Positions 48,813 through 61,899 of a DNA stretch of 64,000 nt are shown piece after piece. Under the pieces are notes generated by a model. It was given only the letters and a program-made list of their open reading frames with translations, had not been told where the DNA came from and did not search any database. The first letter of the stretch is position 1; every line of letters starts with the position of its first letter. Made by a program: the position numbers and the translations under genes. Source of the stretch: Eucommia ulmoides (Eukaryota; Streptophyta; Magnoliopsida; Garryales; Eucommiaceae); the NCBI GenBank assembly GCA_016647705.1, contig CM028339.1, positions 23,289,803 through 23,353,802 on the forward strand, in the 5' to 3' direction.

Positions 48813-50110
48813 TGGGTTTATTCAGAAATGGAAACTGAATGGGCTTGAAAAAGGTTAATGCAGTTTTGCATTGTCATCGTTTGGAAGATTTAGTCGTGTT
48901 CTTGCTGGTATGTATTTTTCTTTGATTTGGAATTATGATAAAAATCAGGTACTAATTTAGTTTGATTGCTTGAAAAAACTGACAACTCCCCTAAGATAGT
49001 TTTTTATTGCTTGGAACTTTAGAATTGGAATTATAAATAAAGGCTTGAAAAAATCAATAAATTTACATGTGTTTATTTTGAAGTCCAATTCCATGGCTTA
49101 ATTCCCATGCTCCCAAATACTACCTATTTTATTTTTTTTTAGAGAAAAGATAGAGATTCCATCATATCTCATAAAAGTATTTTGGTTTAATTTTCCTTTT
49201 GATTTGTGTTTTGCTCTAGTTTGATTACAACCTTGTTCTTTGATGATGAAACAGTTTTTAATTGTTTAGGGTCTGTTTGGTTTGCAATTAGAATTGTATT
49301 TTTCGAAATATTTTTTTGAAAACACAATCTTTGTATATAATTTTCTGTTTGTTTAGCTGGTGTTTTTTGTTTCGTAGTTTTCTTCCCGGAAAACTTGAAA
49401 CAAAAACAGAAATATGTGAAAGATTATGTTATGTTCTCATAAGTTTGTTGTGAAAAATTTGGAATAGAATCAAGAAACATTTTTTTTCTCCATATCTCTG
49501 TTTGGGGAACAAAAAAAAAAACAGAGAGAAACAGTAAGGTGTTGTTTGCTTAGTGTTTTTTATTTCTCTTCTTTGAAAAATGGAAACATAAACATAAATG
49601 TGGTAGCAAAAAATCTGTTTTTTTTTTTTTTTCAGAACAAATTTCTTGGAACATAACAAAATTTATTTTTTGAAATGAGAAACCAAACATACTCCAAGTA
49701 TGTCCACTTTTAGTTTCCCTTATCGTTACTACAATGAAGCCTCTTTTGTTGCAGATTAAAGTGCAACAGAAAAGACGTGTATGAGGAGAAGGATCATAAT
49801 GCCCAACTGCATTTGCTTTTTTATTCCAGGTACTTTTCACAATTCACTCAGATAAAGAACATTAAAGATTTTATTTTTCTGTTTCCAAGTTTTTTGAGAA
49901 CAAAAACACGAAAAGCTTTTTAATATCATTGGCATACAGAATCAGAAAATGATTGACATTATTGAGTTACCTAAATCATCAAAATAGATGATTTGTATTT
50001 TTATAAAAACAGTCGTTGATTGTATTAAATAAATCCCATGTTTTTAATATTGTTGCCTTAAATAAATGATTGCGTACAAACTGAAGGAGAAGTTTTATTT
50101 TAATATTTAT
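48813..50110. other. PPR 3' flank with MITE-like remnants, no gene
   Basis: The region is AT-rich. GGTCTGTTTGGTTTGCAATT near 49269 and GAGAAACCAAACATACTCC near 49678 look like inverted hAT- or Harbinger-type MITE ends, and GTGTTGTTTGCTTAGTGTTT near 49540 may be another, but no TSD could be confirmed. Confidence 0.35.
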
Positions 50111-50544
50111 TGTAGAAAGTCAATGAGCCTAACTCATTCTGAAAAGACGTCTTGTAAAATAAGCATTGCCTCTACACTTATATATAGCTTAGGATCATAT
50201 AACACAAGCTATGTGAGATTCAACACATCTCTTCATACGCATGGTGGACTTTGGCAAACCACTGCGAAACGAATATCGGAGGGTCCGACATCAATGTGGG
50301 ATTCAACACGCCCCCTCACGCACAACGTGGACTTTGACAAACTATTGAGAGCGGATATTGGGGGGGCAAACATTGATGTGAGATTCAACACAGCCAGCAT
50401 CAGACGAAATGTCTGGCTCTGATACCACGTAGGACCCAATGAGCCTAACTCACGCTCAAAGACATCTTGTAAGATGAACAATCTCTCTAGACTTATATGT
50501 AGTTTAAGATCAGGTAACATATATAAGCGATGTGGGATTCAATT
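50111..50544 (-). mobile_element. TRIM retrotransposon downstream of the PPR gene
   Basis: Direct repeats of about 115 bp (50111-50225 and 50428-50544) share CAATGAGCCTAACTCA, AAGAYGTCTTGTAARAT, ACTTATATRTAG and GTGRGATTCAA. On the minus strand they start TGTTGAATCYCACAT. The PBS TGGTATCAGAGCC (complement of 50415-50427) lies next to the right repeat. The interior is about 200 bp and non-coding. Confidence 0.75.
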
Positions 50545-52602
50545 ATCTATATTATAAATTTATAATATGTTATCATCTGCCAACCCAACGTTGATGCATT
50601 ATCTGTCCATATCTATAATACAGAGTTCTTTATACATATCTATAATATACTGGAATTTACCCATACCACAGTCTCGAATTGCACATGGTCTTCTATCATT
50701 ATTAACTAATATTAGTGTGGAGGCAAAACTCAAGGTTGCAAGGTGTTATAAGCTTTTGTATTAGGGTTAATTGTTTTTTACGCGCCTATATTTTAATTTT
50801 ATTTTATCCCTTAATAAAGGAAAACTTTTTCAAAATTCCCAAGATATAAAACCACCACTTGTAAGGGTCCTATTTTAATGAAGGGTGATGGGATCCCTAC
50901 AAGTGGTGAGTTTATATTTTGGGACTTTTGAAGGAATTTGCCTTATTTTAAAACCCTATATATTTCATCACTTCTACGGAGGACAAAGATGAAAAACTAA
51001 TATTATGTTAATGTGCATAAACATATTTGGTACACATGTTTCTATTTCCAAAATTTTGGGAGTAATCTAGGACTTTTCCTGAATTCTTTAAGAATCCAAG
51101 AAAAAAAAATGTTGATTCATATTCACTCCCACAAAACTGTTTCACTACCATTCCATAAGCCACCACCACCCGTCGGCTACCACCGCCTGCCGTTCACTGC
51201 CACCCCCGCCGTCCTCTACGACCTTGCCGGCCACTGTACATTTAAAGGAAAGAAATAACAAATGTTGCAACCAAACGTTTTTCTTGTTTATGTTCTCATA
51301 AACGAAAAAAAAACAATATCAGGACAATGGTCGTTACTAAACATGTTTCTATTTTCAAAATATTTCAAAAGAAAAACAAAATTCTTATCTCATCCCAATT
51401 TATTGGAAGTAGAAATAGAAAAATACAAACACTAACCAAATGGCGCCAACATTCTCGCTCTCTTTTTCCCACCTCTACTTCTATTGTTTTTTCTCTTTGA
51501 TAATTAAAAATTAAAATAAATGATAATTTGATTTCTCTCAATTTTTTTAGCTTATTCTTTTGAATTGAAACAAAAATGTTAATTTTTCAATTTAATAAAG
51601 GAAAAATGACAAGATGGTCTTCTTAGAAGAACCAATCTACTGTAATAGTTTGCAACTTTTCAATTGAACCATTTAATCCTCAAATTCACGTTAATCATTA
51701 CTGTTTTGTCCCAATTTCAAATTCGAACTAAATGAATTGACGATACTGCCCCTATAAATCCACAATTATATATTTGACAATATATATTTCTATGCCATAA
51801 AAAGTTGGAATGATTATTAAATTTAAAATAAACCACTTTTTATATTCTTAAAATAATAATAATTTTTTTTATATATCGTTTGCTCGATTTGATAACAAAT
51901 TTATGATCGAGGGATCAACGACTTCAAACAACATCCATTTGTATATATTTTGTTGTGTAATTTAATATTTGTTGAATTCAACACAATGATAAATTTTGTG
52001 TTGAATTCACCAACATACATCACTGTTCAATCTATTTTTTTTATTTAATTACATCTAACATTTTTTTTACAATAACAATATAATACATTTATAAAATTTT
52101 GTTGAAATAACATATTTAATTCAACACGAATGTGAAAAACTATAAAGGTTCGGAAGTAGTATGTTGAATTTAACACGATTATGAAAATTTGATGAAAAAT
52201 AGTGAACATGATATCATTGGATTCAAAGTGATATACATTTGTACGTATGTGTGTGTGTGTGTGTATGTTATATAATTTAATATTTTTAAATTTAACGCGA
52301 TGATAAATTTCGTATCGCATTCGACAGCATACGTCACTATTTAACCTAATTTTTTTTATTTAATATTTTTTATAACAACAACACAATAGATATGAAAAAA
52401 TTTGTTGAAGTATCATGTTGAATTCAACATGAATTTGAAGAACTAGGAAAATTCGGAAGTACCATGTTGAATTCAACATGAATACTGAAACTGATTAAAA
52501 AAATAGCGAATGTGATATCATTTTAAAGATCTTACTCAAACAAATGTGAATATATAGTTACATTATGAAAAAAAAAATGTAAAACAATACTTATTTTGAT
52601 AT
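50545..52602. other. Intergenic DNA with a ~300-bp tandem duplication and a GC-rich patch
   Basis: 51957-52265 and 52266-52530 are diverged direct copies (GATAAATTTYGT, ATACRTCACT, TTATTTAAT, TCGGAAGTA and TTGAATTCAACA). A GC-rich patch (CCACCACCACCCGTCGGCTA, about 51160-51240) lies within a possible MITE whose right end CACTAACCAAATGGCGCC (51434-51451) resembles a Harbinger TIR. No gene is recognised. Confidence 0.45.
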
Positions 52603-55574
52603 GGGTTAATACCATTTACACCCCTTTAACTCTTTTGATATTCTGCATACACCCCCTAACTTTCGAAACTATGGGAACCCCTCGCTAGAGTAATTTTTAA
52701 GGAAATGACTATACTACCCTTACGCATTCAAAACAAAAAAATAATAAAAAAATAATCTAAAATAGTGAATTGCCAAACTGCCATCTTTTTTCTTTCTTTC
52801 TCTTTGTATATTCCTTTTTCCTTTTCCTTCATCTTCAATACCTCCCCACCATCAACGATCTCTACTCCGGCCCCAGCCAAAGCTTTGTGCTCCGTCACCA
52901 ATCGTCGTTCAGTCTTCGATCGTTGTCTTTGTCCCTCAATCGTCGCTCAGCTCCATCACCATCCCCATCACCTATATCAAAAATCGTAATCGCAACCCTA
53001 AATTGAAAATCCCGATATCATGACGACAACGAAGTGGACAGTAGTGTGGTAGTCTTTAGTGGAACTGAATGGGATAGCCATGTGGTGGTCGACGATGACA
53101 GGGAATAAAATGATGGACCGGTGGACAATCTCTCTCTCTAAAACCATTAACCGGCCAGTGGCCAATCTCTCTCTCTAAACCCATCAACCGATGGCCAATC
53201 TCTCATGTTGTTGAGGGTTGAAATCGAAATCAAAAGTCGTAGGAGGTCGATTTTGATTTCTTCTTCTTTTTCTTTTTCCTTTCGGTTTGATGGTGTTGTT
53301 CGGCAATGAAAGTGTTCAGTTCGATGATGTTGTTGTTTGTTTTGGTTGTTTTGTTCGATGGTGTTTTTCGGTGGTGGTGTTCATTTTGGTTGTGTTGTTT
53401 GGCGTTGTCATCGTTGTTTGTTTTGGTGGTATTGGACAGTGGTATTGTTTTTGGTTTGACGGTGTCATTGTGGTGGAAATGGTCCCTAGTGGTGGTGTTC
53501 CTTTGGTGTTTGGCGATGGTGGTGTTCGGTTCGGTGGTAGTATTGTTCGAAGGTAGTAGGGATTTGGGGAGGGAAAGTAGAAATATCGTTTACGATGGTG
53601 GTGGGGATTTGGGGCTGGAAGGCTGGAAACATGGTGGTGGGATTTGGGGGCTCTAATTACAATATGTATGATAGGTGTAAATTGCCTACGTATTTCCAAT
53701 CCAAATTTATTAGTTTTCAAGTACGTTTATAGTTATTTTTATATGTTTTAATATATTTTTTTATACTTTTTGTATAAATTAGGTATGCGGAGCAAAAAGA
53801 TAGGAAACTGGAGTGAAAACGATGAGATCGAACCAAAGGCGAGTCGAAGTTACGGTGGATAAACAAGCAAGGAGGCAAAAATATGAAGGAAGCCCACCAC
53901 CTAGGCGTCCAGACCTCCGCCTAGGCAGTGAAGATGCTGAGAATGACAAAAGGCTACTGACAGCCCACTGCCTAGGCAGGAAATTCCTTCGCCTAGATGG
54001 AAACCCCAGTAGAAACATTTCCAAGTCCACTGCCTACTTCTTCGCCTAGGCGGTTACCAAACCTGCAAAGCCGGTACAGGTGCTGTAACTTTAAGGCTAT
54101 TTTGGATTATGATGCAATCCGATTTTGGAAATACTCAAAATATGGAAGTTGTAGATCTTTTTCTTAGATTTCTATAGATTTTTGAATCACTTCAATTGGA
54201 GTTCAGATGAAGAAGTTACAGCCAAAACAAAATTACAAACCTGCAGTAACTTCACCTAGGCGAAATTCTGGCAAAAAGTTAACCGACCTAACTTCGCCTA
54301 GGCGAAAATCCTACAGTACAACCTTGATATTTATTAAATATTTTGAGATCTTTTGGCCTAATTTTAATCCCTTCTCTCTTCCTCCTCTTCAGCCCTTAAG
54401 GCCTTAGGCCATATTTTAGGAATAGGGTTAAGGATTTTTCAGGGAGAGCTCTTAACCCGAGGTGGAGGATGAAGAGGAAAGCGATCGTTTGATGGTTCTA
54501 GTACCAATTCTTCGGATATAGGCTAAGTCACTTGTTTCTTCTTTTTGTTTTCTTCATTTTGGTAGTTGTTGAGTATGTTTAACTCGTTTTACATTGTATA
54601 AATGGTTAGGGTCATAAGTTAAACATAGATTGTAATAGGGATTAACGTATTATTTATAAAAATGTAGTTTTGGTTGAATTTGTATTTCGTTCTTGGTTGT
54701 TCTTCGTATGTTGATTGTGTTGTCGTATTTTCTATGATTATATGCTAGTTTAGATATATTGAGAATACGGGGTTTGACACTCGGGAGAGGTAGGATTCGG
54801 ACTAGGGTTAACACAACACGACAATCTAACGACCCGGGAGGGCGTTAGAAAATGTGCAATCGATGACATTGGGGTGAGACTCACGTAACCTAGAGTCGTT
54901 AAGACGTTGAGGGGGACTTCGGCGTTAACACAAAGTCACGTATTCTCCTGTCTTACACTCGGAAGAGGTGGCGAGGGAGTTTCCGAACCGAGATTGTCGG
55001 ATACACCGAACGCCGTTAATGTTAACTAAAACAAAATCAAACGTATTTAAGTAAATAAAGTTAATCCCTAAGCAATCTACTCCCCTGAACAATCTTAAAT
55101 TAGTATTTATAGTATAGTTAACTTAATTAGTATTTTAGTTTAGTATTAGTATTAAATCAAATTCCATTTTTAGCGCCCAGATAAAATGAAGTTATGACAA
55201 TCGTGATACTTGATAGTAACAACACTAATCCCTGTGGATACGATACCTGACCGAAAGGTTCACTATACTAAAACTTGATCCATATGCTTGCAGTGAAAGT
55301 GGCAGCGCTTATTTAGCGGCCACTAATGTACCTTGAAAGTTTTATGAAATGTTACGTTGAACCATTATATTTAATATAAGGGTAATACAGTCATTTTACT
55401 TAGTCAACAAATTAGACTTTTGACTTTCAAATGGTATTTTCGGAATAAAAAATGAACAGATGGTCTTAATGTCCTTTAACCAAATAGTTCAATAGGTCTT
55501 CTATGTAGTTTTTAAAGTCGATGGGATTCACGTGATTTCGGTAATAGTTGAGGGAGTGTAGGTGGTATTAACCC
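52603..55574. mobile_element. MULE interrupted by a solo LTR
   Basis: Inverted ends are GGGTTAATACCATTTACACC on the left and the complement of GGGTTAATACCACCTACACT on the right. Without the LTR insertion the element is about 1.3 kb. A flanking ATTTTGAT / ATTTTCAT pair is a possible but imperfect TSD. The right arm is homologous, in reverse, to the left arm of the MULE at 3387-5330. Low-complexity GC-rich DNA (GGTGGTGTT, TTCGATGG) fills 52850-53650; apparent ORFs there are not convincing. Confidence 0.65.
53669..55325 (+). mobile_element. Solo LTR (Athila/Tat-type family) nested in the MULE, TSD ATGTA
   Basis: The unit starts TGATAGGTGTAAATTG and ends GCGGCCACTA, with ATGTA at 53664-53668 and 55326-55330. 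It is homologous to the 5' LTR at 57898-59264 in the start and in a ~270-bp block (GAGAATACGGGGTTTGACA, CTAACGACCCGGGAGGGCGT, GGGACTTCGGCGTTAACAC at about 54760-55025). No PBS, PPT or coding DNA adjoins it. It contains about seven CGCCTAGGCG-type palindromes at 53890-54300. Confidence 0.8.
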
Positions 55575-55582
55575 ATTTTCAT

Positions 55583-57897
55583 TGTTAAAGGGTATTTATG
55601 CCTTTTCTGTATTACTTAGGGTTTCCTATACGGTTTAGTGTTTATTGTATGATTTCCTAATTCTTATTATAAATTGTGCGAGAGGCTAACACAATAGTTA
55701 AGCATTCTCATTCATTTCTCTCTTTAACATGGTATCGAGAGTAGGTTATAGGATACTAATCTTGTAATATTGTTCAAACTATGATTTAATTTATTTATTT
55801 TTTCAATTCTCTCATTCCCTTCATTAAAAAAAAAAAAAAAAAAAACCCTAGCCACATCTCCCAACTGCCGCAACCCCTACATCTCCCAGCCGCCACAACC
55901 CTAGCACGTCACCGGAGGTTCGCAGGGCTTCGCCGGCCATCGCTTGCCCAGATTTGCGACTCACAGCCGTCGATTTGCAAATTTGATTTTCCGCAACCAC
56001 TGTCCGACCTTCGCCAGCCATCACCGGACCTTCGTCGACCTTCGCCGGACCTTCACTGGCCTTTGCCGACCTTTGATTGCTCTGACTTGAGACTCACGGC
56101 CTTTGCCGCTGTTGCTTCTGTCCAAATCTGTCGGTAACACAAGGGTTATTGTTTGTGAGAAAGCCCTACAAATGTTCATGAGTATTGTTCTGATTCTCAT
56201 GTTCTTTGTTTAAGCCCTACAATTGTTTGTGCTATTGGTTTGTTTCCCTTGTGCACGTTGTTTGTTAGTTGTATTAGCGGACACTAATGTCGACAGCTAC
56301 CCTCCAACCGTTAACAACCTGCAAGTTAAATTAGACCAATTATTTAAATTGGTCTAAGGCTGTGAAAATAGCCCTTACTGAATAAGAGAAACACCGTCAT
56401 CTCATGGAATCTGCCCCGGCAGAAGATGATAAGAAGTATGAGGAATGGAAGCTGATGCGCAGATTGTAGCATCATTGTGGAATTCGATGGAGCCTCAAGT
56501 AACTGATCTCTGTACTCATCTAGATATGTGTAAAGCCATATGGAAGTATCTTCATATATTATATTCCAGTAATCTTACTAGGATGTATGATTTATTGGTC
56601 GAGTACTTTCAACTTCAGCAAGGCACGAAATCCATTATAGATTTTTTTACCACATTTAACAGCCTTTATGAAGAGTTAAATACTATTCTACCGATGACTA
56701 TCGATCTGAAAGAAATGCAAAAGTAACGTGAGCAGATGACTGTCATGAAGTTCTTAGTTGGATTGTGCCCAAAATTTGAACCGGTCCGATCTCAGATTCT
56801 TTCTAGTGCTACTCTCCCCACTATCACTGAAATGTATTCTTGTGTCTCGCGTTGCACTACCAAGGACAATATTCCTGGCTCAAGTTCGTCTGCGCCATCT
56901 GAGCATTTGGCGCTTGTTGTGTAGATTCCTACACGAAATCGAGGTGATCAACTTAGTGGTGGTCATGGTGGTTTCTCTCGTGGTAGTCGTGGTAGTGGCT
57001 CTCAGGGTGGACATAGTGGCCGTGGTCATGGCTCACCTCGTCAGTGCTCCTTTTGTGGAAAGGATAATCATACTAGAGAAACATGTTGGGATTTAGTTGG
57101 TCGTCCACCCAAATTCGCCAATGCAGTGACATCTGATCCAAATAATCCTACTATTCCAGAATCTCAGACGACTAAGAACATCTCTGATGAGGAATATGCT
57201 CAATTCCTTCAGTACAAGGCATCCCAACAGGCATCTCTTCCCATTGCTTCTTTAGCTCAACGATGTATTTTTTCTACTTGTCTTTCCATTCGCCCTTTCC
57301 CTCCCATACCCTAGGTCATAGATTCTGCTGTCACTAATCACATGTTAGGTACATCTTCTTTATTTACACATATTCAGTAATCTTCTTCATTGCCTCCTGT
57401 TACAGTTGTTGATGGTTCTACTGTCCCTATTCGTGGCATTGGTACAATGGAACTCTCACCCTCTTTAGCTCTCTTATCTGTCTTGTATATTCCTTCATTT
57501 TCTCTTAATTTGATATTAGTCAATAAGCTTACCAAACATCTTAATTGTTATGTCTCATTTTTTCCTGATTCTGTCATTCTCCATGATTTGAAGACGCAGA
57601 AGACGATTAGCACAGGGGGTGAGAAAAATAGCCTTTATTACCTTAATGATCATGACGAGAGTCCTGCTAACCCACCTACTGCCTGACCTGCTATTGCATC
57701 TGCTTACCAGATCTATTGTTGCCTTGGTCATCCCTTCCTTGGCAACCTCAAGTTACTTGTTGCTAATTTTCGTCATTTGTCTTCATTAGAGTGTGAGTCT
57801 TGTCAATTGGGTAAGTATCATCGTATTTCATTTGCTTTCCCAGCTCATGTTCGAGTATCGAGTCCTTTTAGTTTAGTTCATTCAGATGTTTGGGGTC
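55583..57897 (+). mobile_element. Ty1/copia element, 5' part, cut by an Athila/Tat-type insertion
   Basis: A 147-bp 5' LTR (55583-55729, TGTTAAAGGG...TTTAACA) is followed by TGGTATCGAGAG (55730), a diverged initiator-Met PBS. A leader with an A-run and GC-rich DNA leads into gag at about 56287. The element stops inside integrase at 57897, where another LTR begins. The 3' part is not in the window. Confidence 0.8.
56287..57897 (+). pseudogene. copia gag-protease-integrase pseudogene
   Basis: After an initial MSTATLQPLTTCKLN and TNYLNWSKAVKIALTE, a frameshift near 56447 leads to one long frame with a few stops. It holds a UBN2-type gag core (ASLWNSMEPQVTDLCTHLD, EYFQLQQGTKSIIDFFTTFN, FLVGLCPKFEPVRSQILSS), a glycine-rich segment and a CCHC zinc knuckle, CSFCGKDNHTRETCW. 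The protease site reads DSAVTNHM, where active elements have DSGATNHM. Next come VLYIPSFSLNLILVNKL, a GAG-pre-integrase part (GHPFLGNLKLL, CESCQLGKYHR) and the first integrase residues (SPFSLVHSDVWG). Gag packages RNA, protease cuts the polyprotein and integrase inserts the cDNA; the stops and the altered protease site make this copy inactive. Confidence 0.85.
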
Positions 57898-59264
57898 TGA
57901 TAGGTTGAAAATATATATCTACTTCTAAGCCAAATTTAGTAGTTTTCGACTGTTCTAGAAATATTTTATTGCATTTTTGTTTATTTTTATGTAAATCAAG
58001 TGTAGGGACGTAAACAAACGATAAACAATCAAAAATGTGGGAAAGCGGTGGAAAAACGATGAAAAGAATAAGGTTTCAAAATAGCAAAATCACCGCCGCA
58101 GCGGTGAAAATGCTGGGAGTGCAGAAATCTCACCGCCGCGGTGGTGAAAGTCTAGAGAATTTGGATATTCTTCACTGCCACAGTGGTCATTCACCGTTGC
58201 AGCGGTGAAGTTAGCCGACATACCCACTGCCGCAGCGATGAATCCACCGTCACAGCGGTTACTCTGCACAGATTTTAGATATTTTTTACATATTTTGGAG
58301 CCTTGTATTTAATCCACTTGTTCTCCCATTTGCATAAGAGGTTCCACACATGATCTTAAACCTATTTTGGAGAGCTTGAAGAGGAGATTCACATTTTGGA
58401 GAAGTAGAAATACTTCTGGATCGATCTTTGTCGATAGTGGACCACTCCACTCTAAAATTTGATCTTTCTTTCTTTGTTTCTATCTTTGTAACTTAACGTT
58501 TCATTGTGAATGATGATTAATTCTTTTTGTTTTAATGTTTCAATGGTTGTGATCATGGTAGGCTAGATAGATATTATCTAGGGATCGATATAGTTCATGT
58601 AAATACATGTTTGATTGAATATATGTTTCTTTAACTGTTGTTTGTCTAAATCTGATTGTGTTTACCGTTTTATTACAATCATAATATGCTTGTTAAGGTA
58701 TTAAGGTTGGTTTTGAGAATACGGGGTTTGACATTCGAGAGAGGTAACCCCAGATTCGAACCAAGGTTAAACATATCACGACGATCTAACGACCCAGGAG
58801 GGCATTAAAAAGTGTGCAATCCATGAGGTTGGGTCAAGTCTCATGTGACTAAGGGTTGTATGGACGTTGAGAGGGACTTCAGCGTTGACGCGAAGTCACA
58901 TATTCGCTCACTTTACACTCAGGAGAGGTAGTGAACGAGTTTACGATACCTAAATTGTTGAATAGGATAAACACCGTTATTGTTAACTAAATGAAGTAAA
59001 AAATATATTAAGTGAATGAAATCAATCCTTAGGTAATCCATTTAATTAGAATTAACCCAATAGTTTTTTGTTTAACTTAGTTTTTAATTATTCAAACTCA
59101 AACATTTCTTGAACCGTCGAGATAATATAAGACTATGCAAATTGTGGTATTCAATTAATCAAACACGTTTTCCAGAGGATGATATCCGATCGAAAGGTCC
59201 ACTATATTAAAACTTGAACTCGTGCACTTGCGAGTAAATGAAAGCGTGAAAAAAGTCGCTTTCA
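57898..59264 (+). repeat. 5' LTR of an Athila/Tat-type Ty3 element
   Basis: The LTR starts TGATAGGTTGAAAATATA inside the copia integrase and ends around CGCTTTCA before the PBS. Homology to the solo LTR at 53669-55325 confirms it. It contains six CACCGCCGCAGCGGTG-like palindromes at 58091-58262. The exact 3' end is uncertain by a few bases. Confidence 0.75.
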
Positions 59265-59270
59265 AGTTTT

Positions 59271-59288
59271 TGGCGCCGTTGCCGAGGA
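59271..59288 (+). other. Primer-binding site for tRNA-Asp
   Basis: TGGCGCCGTTGCCGAGGA is complementary, with one mismatch, to the 3' end of plant tRNA-Asp. This PBS (usually TGGCGCCGTTGCCGGGGA) is typical of Athila/Tat-lineage Ty3 elements. Confidence 0.85.
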
Positions 59289-59442
59289 ACAGTGTTTTGA
59301 TTTGGTTGATATTGTGACTAAATGATTAAATATTAATTCTGACAATTCTTTTATTTTATTTTCTTTCAAATTATTTTTAATTTATTTCATTTGTTGTGAT
59401 CGAGCAGTGCATGCGACGTAGTAGAAGCTTGGAATTCTTTAC

Positions 59443-61780
59443 ATGCCTCAACAACCGCCGGTACCGCAGTAGCCTCCTGAACCTGAAGTTCCACAAAGGG
59501 TCCTTAGGGACTACTATCGACCAATTATATTTGATAACTACTCAGGAATTCAGAGGCAGCCGATCCAGGCTAACAACTTCGAGCTGAAACCCGCATTGAT
59601 TAATATGATGCAACAAAACCAATATGATGGGAATCTGCACGAGAACCCCAATGTCCATCTGGCTACATTTCTTGAGATCTGTGACACGGTAAAAATCAAC
59701 GGTGTTGCTGAGGATGTAATACGGTCGAGGTTATTTCCGTTCTCACTTCGTGACCGAGCACATGGTTGGTTCTAATCAATCCAACTAGGAAGTATCAATA
59801 CTTGGGAGGACCTTGCTCAAAGGTTCCTTACTAAGTTTTTTCCGCATTCAAAGACTTCATAAGTAAGAAGTGAAATTGCACAATTTTGGCAAAGGGACTT
59901 CGAGCCATTATTTGAAGCGTGGGAGAGGTTCAAGGATCTATTGTGTCGGTGCTCCCAACACGGATATCAAGATTGGTTTCAAACTCAACTCTTCTACAAC
60001 GGGTTGGATGGCCAAACAAGAACCATAGTTGATGCGGCCTTAGAAGGAACATTGTTGTCAAAGACCCTGGAGCAGGCAATTGCATTACTGGAGGAAATGG
60101 CGGCTAATAATTACCAATGGCCAAACGAGAGGAACACGGGACGAAATGTAGCTTCAATTCACAAGGCCAATCCTCTAGCTACCTTGTCGGCCCAAGTGTC
60201 AAAGCTCATGGATCAATTGGTTGTCTTTTCTTCTAAAGATGAAACGTCAAGTCGTGAAGCGAAAAACGTTGCAAGCAGTTCTCAACTAGGAATGGATAGT
60301 GAGTTTGAAGAATGTCATTTCATCAACAATTGGGCCTATACTTTCAGGCCCGCCGCCAATATTCTGACTCACTATCATCCGGGACTTTGCAATCATGAAA
60401 ATATTTCATATGCGAATAATCAGAACACGTTGCGGCCACCTTCCGGTTATGAATCACAAGCTCAAGGTTATCAGTCCATGCAACAAAACCGCCAAATGCA
60501 ACAACCTCCGATGCAAAATCAAAAGTCGAGCTTGGAAGACATGCTTGGTTCATTTATGAAGGAGACTCAAACGATTATACGCGAGACGCATAACCGACTC
60601 AAGAAGCACGAGACGAGGCTTGACTCGATTGAGACCACATATACAAACACAAATGCCACTGTGAAATCGTTGGAAACTCAAATCGGGAAACTTGCAAACG
60701 CGATCCAAGAGCAAACCAAGGGAAAGTTTCCAAGTAATACGGAAACTAACCCGAGAAAATACAAGACTTTAACGTTGAGAAGCAGAAAAAAAATTGAAAC
60801 AAGTAAGCCGATAGAAGAAGAGCCGGGAGTTAATCATGATGTTGACTATGATGAACCAAGGAAAAATGTTGAGAAAGAAGTTGTTGAGGGAAAGGAGGAG
60901 AAGAATGAAGACAAGAAAGAGAAGAAAAAGCAAGCCGTCCTGGTTGAAGAAACGAGAGAAGATCAAAGGGTGATTCCGGGGAGAATTACATTCCAGGACA
61001 ATCTACCGATTCTTACCACAATTTTACCTTATCCGCAAAGATTCCAAAAGAAGAAGTTGGATTCTCAATTCACAAAATTTCTTGACATCTTTAAGAAAAT
61101 ATAAATCAATATACATTTTGCAGATGCGTTAGAACAAATGCCTAACTATGGAAAGCTTTTGAAATACATAATGACGAAGAAGAAGAAGTTGGAGGAATAC
61201 TAGACAGTATAAATGACGAAGGAATGTAGTGCTATACTGTAAAGGAAATTGCCTGAAAAGTTGAAGGATCCCAGGAGTTTCACGATTTCATGTATGATAG
61301 GGAAATCTCATTTTGACAAAGCGCTATATGATCTTGGTGCTAGTATCAACCTGATGCCATCTTCCATCTACCGGAAGTTGGGACTTGGTAATGCAAAGCC
61401 AACTACAATTTTTCTTCAAATGGCGGACCAATCGTTGACCTATCCAAAAGGTATTATTGAAGATGTCTTGGTAAAAGTGGACAAATTTATTTTCCCGGTG
61501 GACTTTGTTGTGTTAGAAATGGAGGAAGATAGGGAGATTTCAATCATTCTTGGGAGGCCTTTCTTGCAACGGGAAACGCTTTAATTGATGTGCATAATAG
61601 CAATTTGACGTTATGAGTGAACGAAGATAGGTAAAGTTCAACATTTTCAAAACTATGAACTTTTCGGATGAATGCTCTAAATACAACCGAGTAGAAGTGG
61701 TGGACTCGAGCGTTAGCCAATTCTTTCATGAAAATGTGAATCGGGATCCAATTGAGCATACTATTCCAAATTCCCTATCT
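59443..61780 (+). pseudogene. Athila/Tat-type gag-protease pseudogene
   Basis: A single frame from ATG 59443 carries a Retrotrans_gag core: RDYYRPIIFDNYSGIQ, QFDGNLHENPN-like sequence (QYDGNLHENPNVHLATFLEI), RLFPFSLRDRAHGWF, INTWEDLAQRFLTKFFPHSK, FEAWERFKDLLCRC, QLFYNGLDGQTRTIVDAA. A glutamine-rich linker, a coiled segment (HETRLDSIETTYTNTNATVK) and a lysine/glutamate-rich stretch follow. The retropepsin region has the active-site motif DLGASINLMP and ends ILGRPFL (about 61249-61560). About six in-frame stops lie between 59470 and 61240, the first right after MPQQPPVPQ. A one-base deletion after GRPFL shifts ALIDVHNSNLTL out of frame. Codons remain readable to about 61900 (AVPKDVPKVVPKAGTPFADL), after which the RT is absent. 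The 387-codon open stretch 59941-61104 covers the second half of gag. Confidence 0.88.
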
Positions 61781-61899
61781 ATGGGGAGATTTTGGTGAAA
61801 AATGTTTAACCACGCAAGAAGGTATTGTGGACTACATCCTATCTATGGAAGCTGTACCAAAGGACGTACCAAAAGTCGTACCTAAAGCTGGCACACCTT

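Noticed and set aside
52765..53720. Val/Phe-rich and Thr/Pro-rich ORFs in the second MULE
   Set aside because: They are low-complexity GGTGGTGTT-type sequence open in several frames. They may derive from a gene fragment, but no donor is recognisable.
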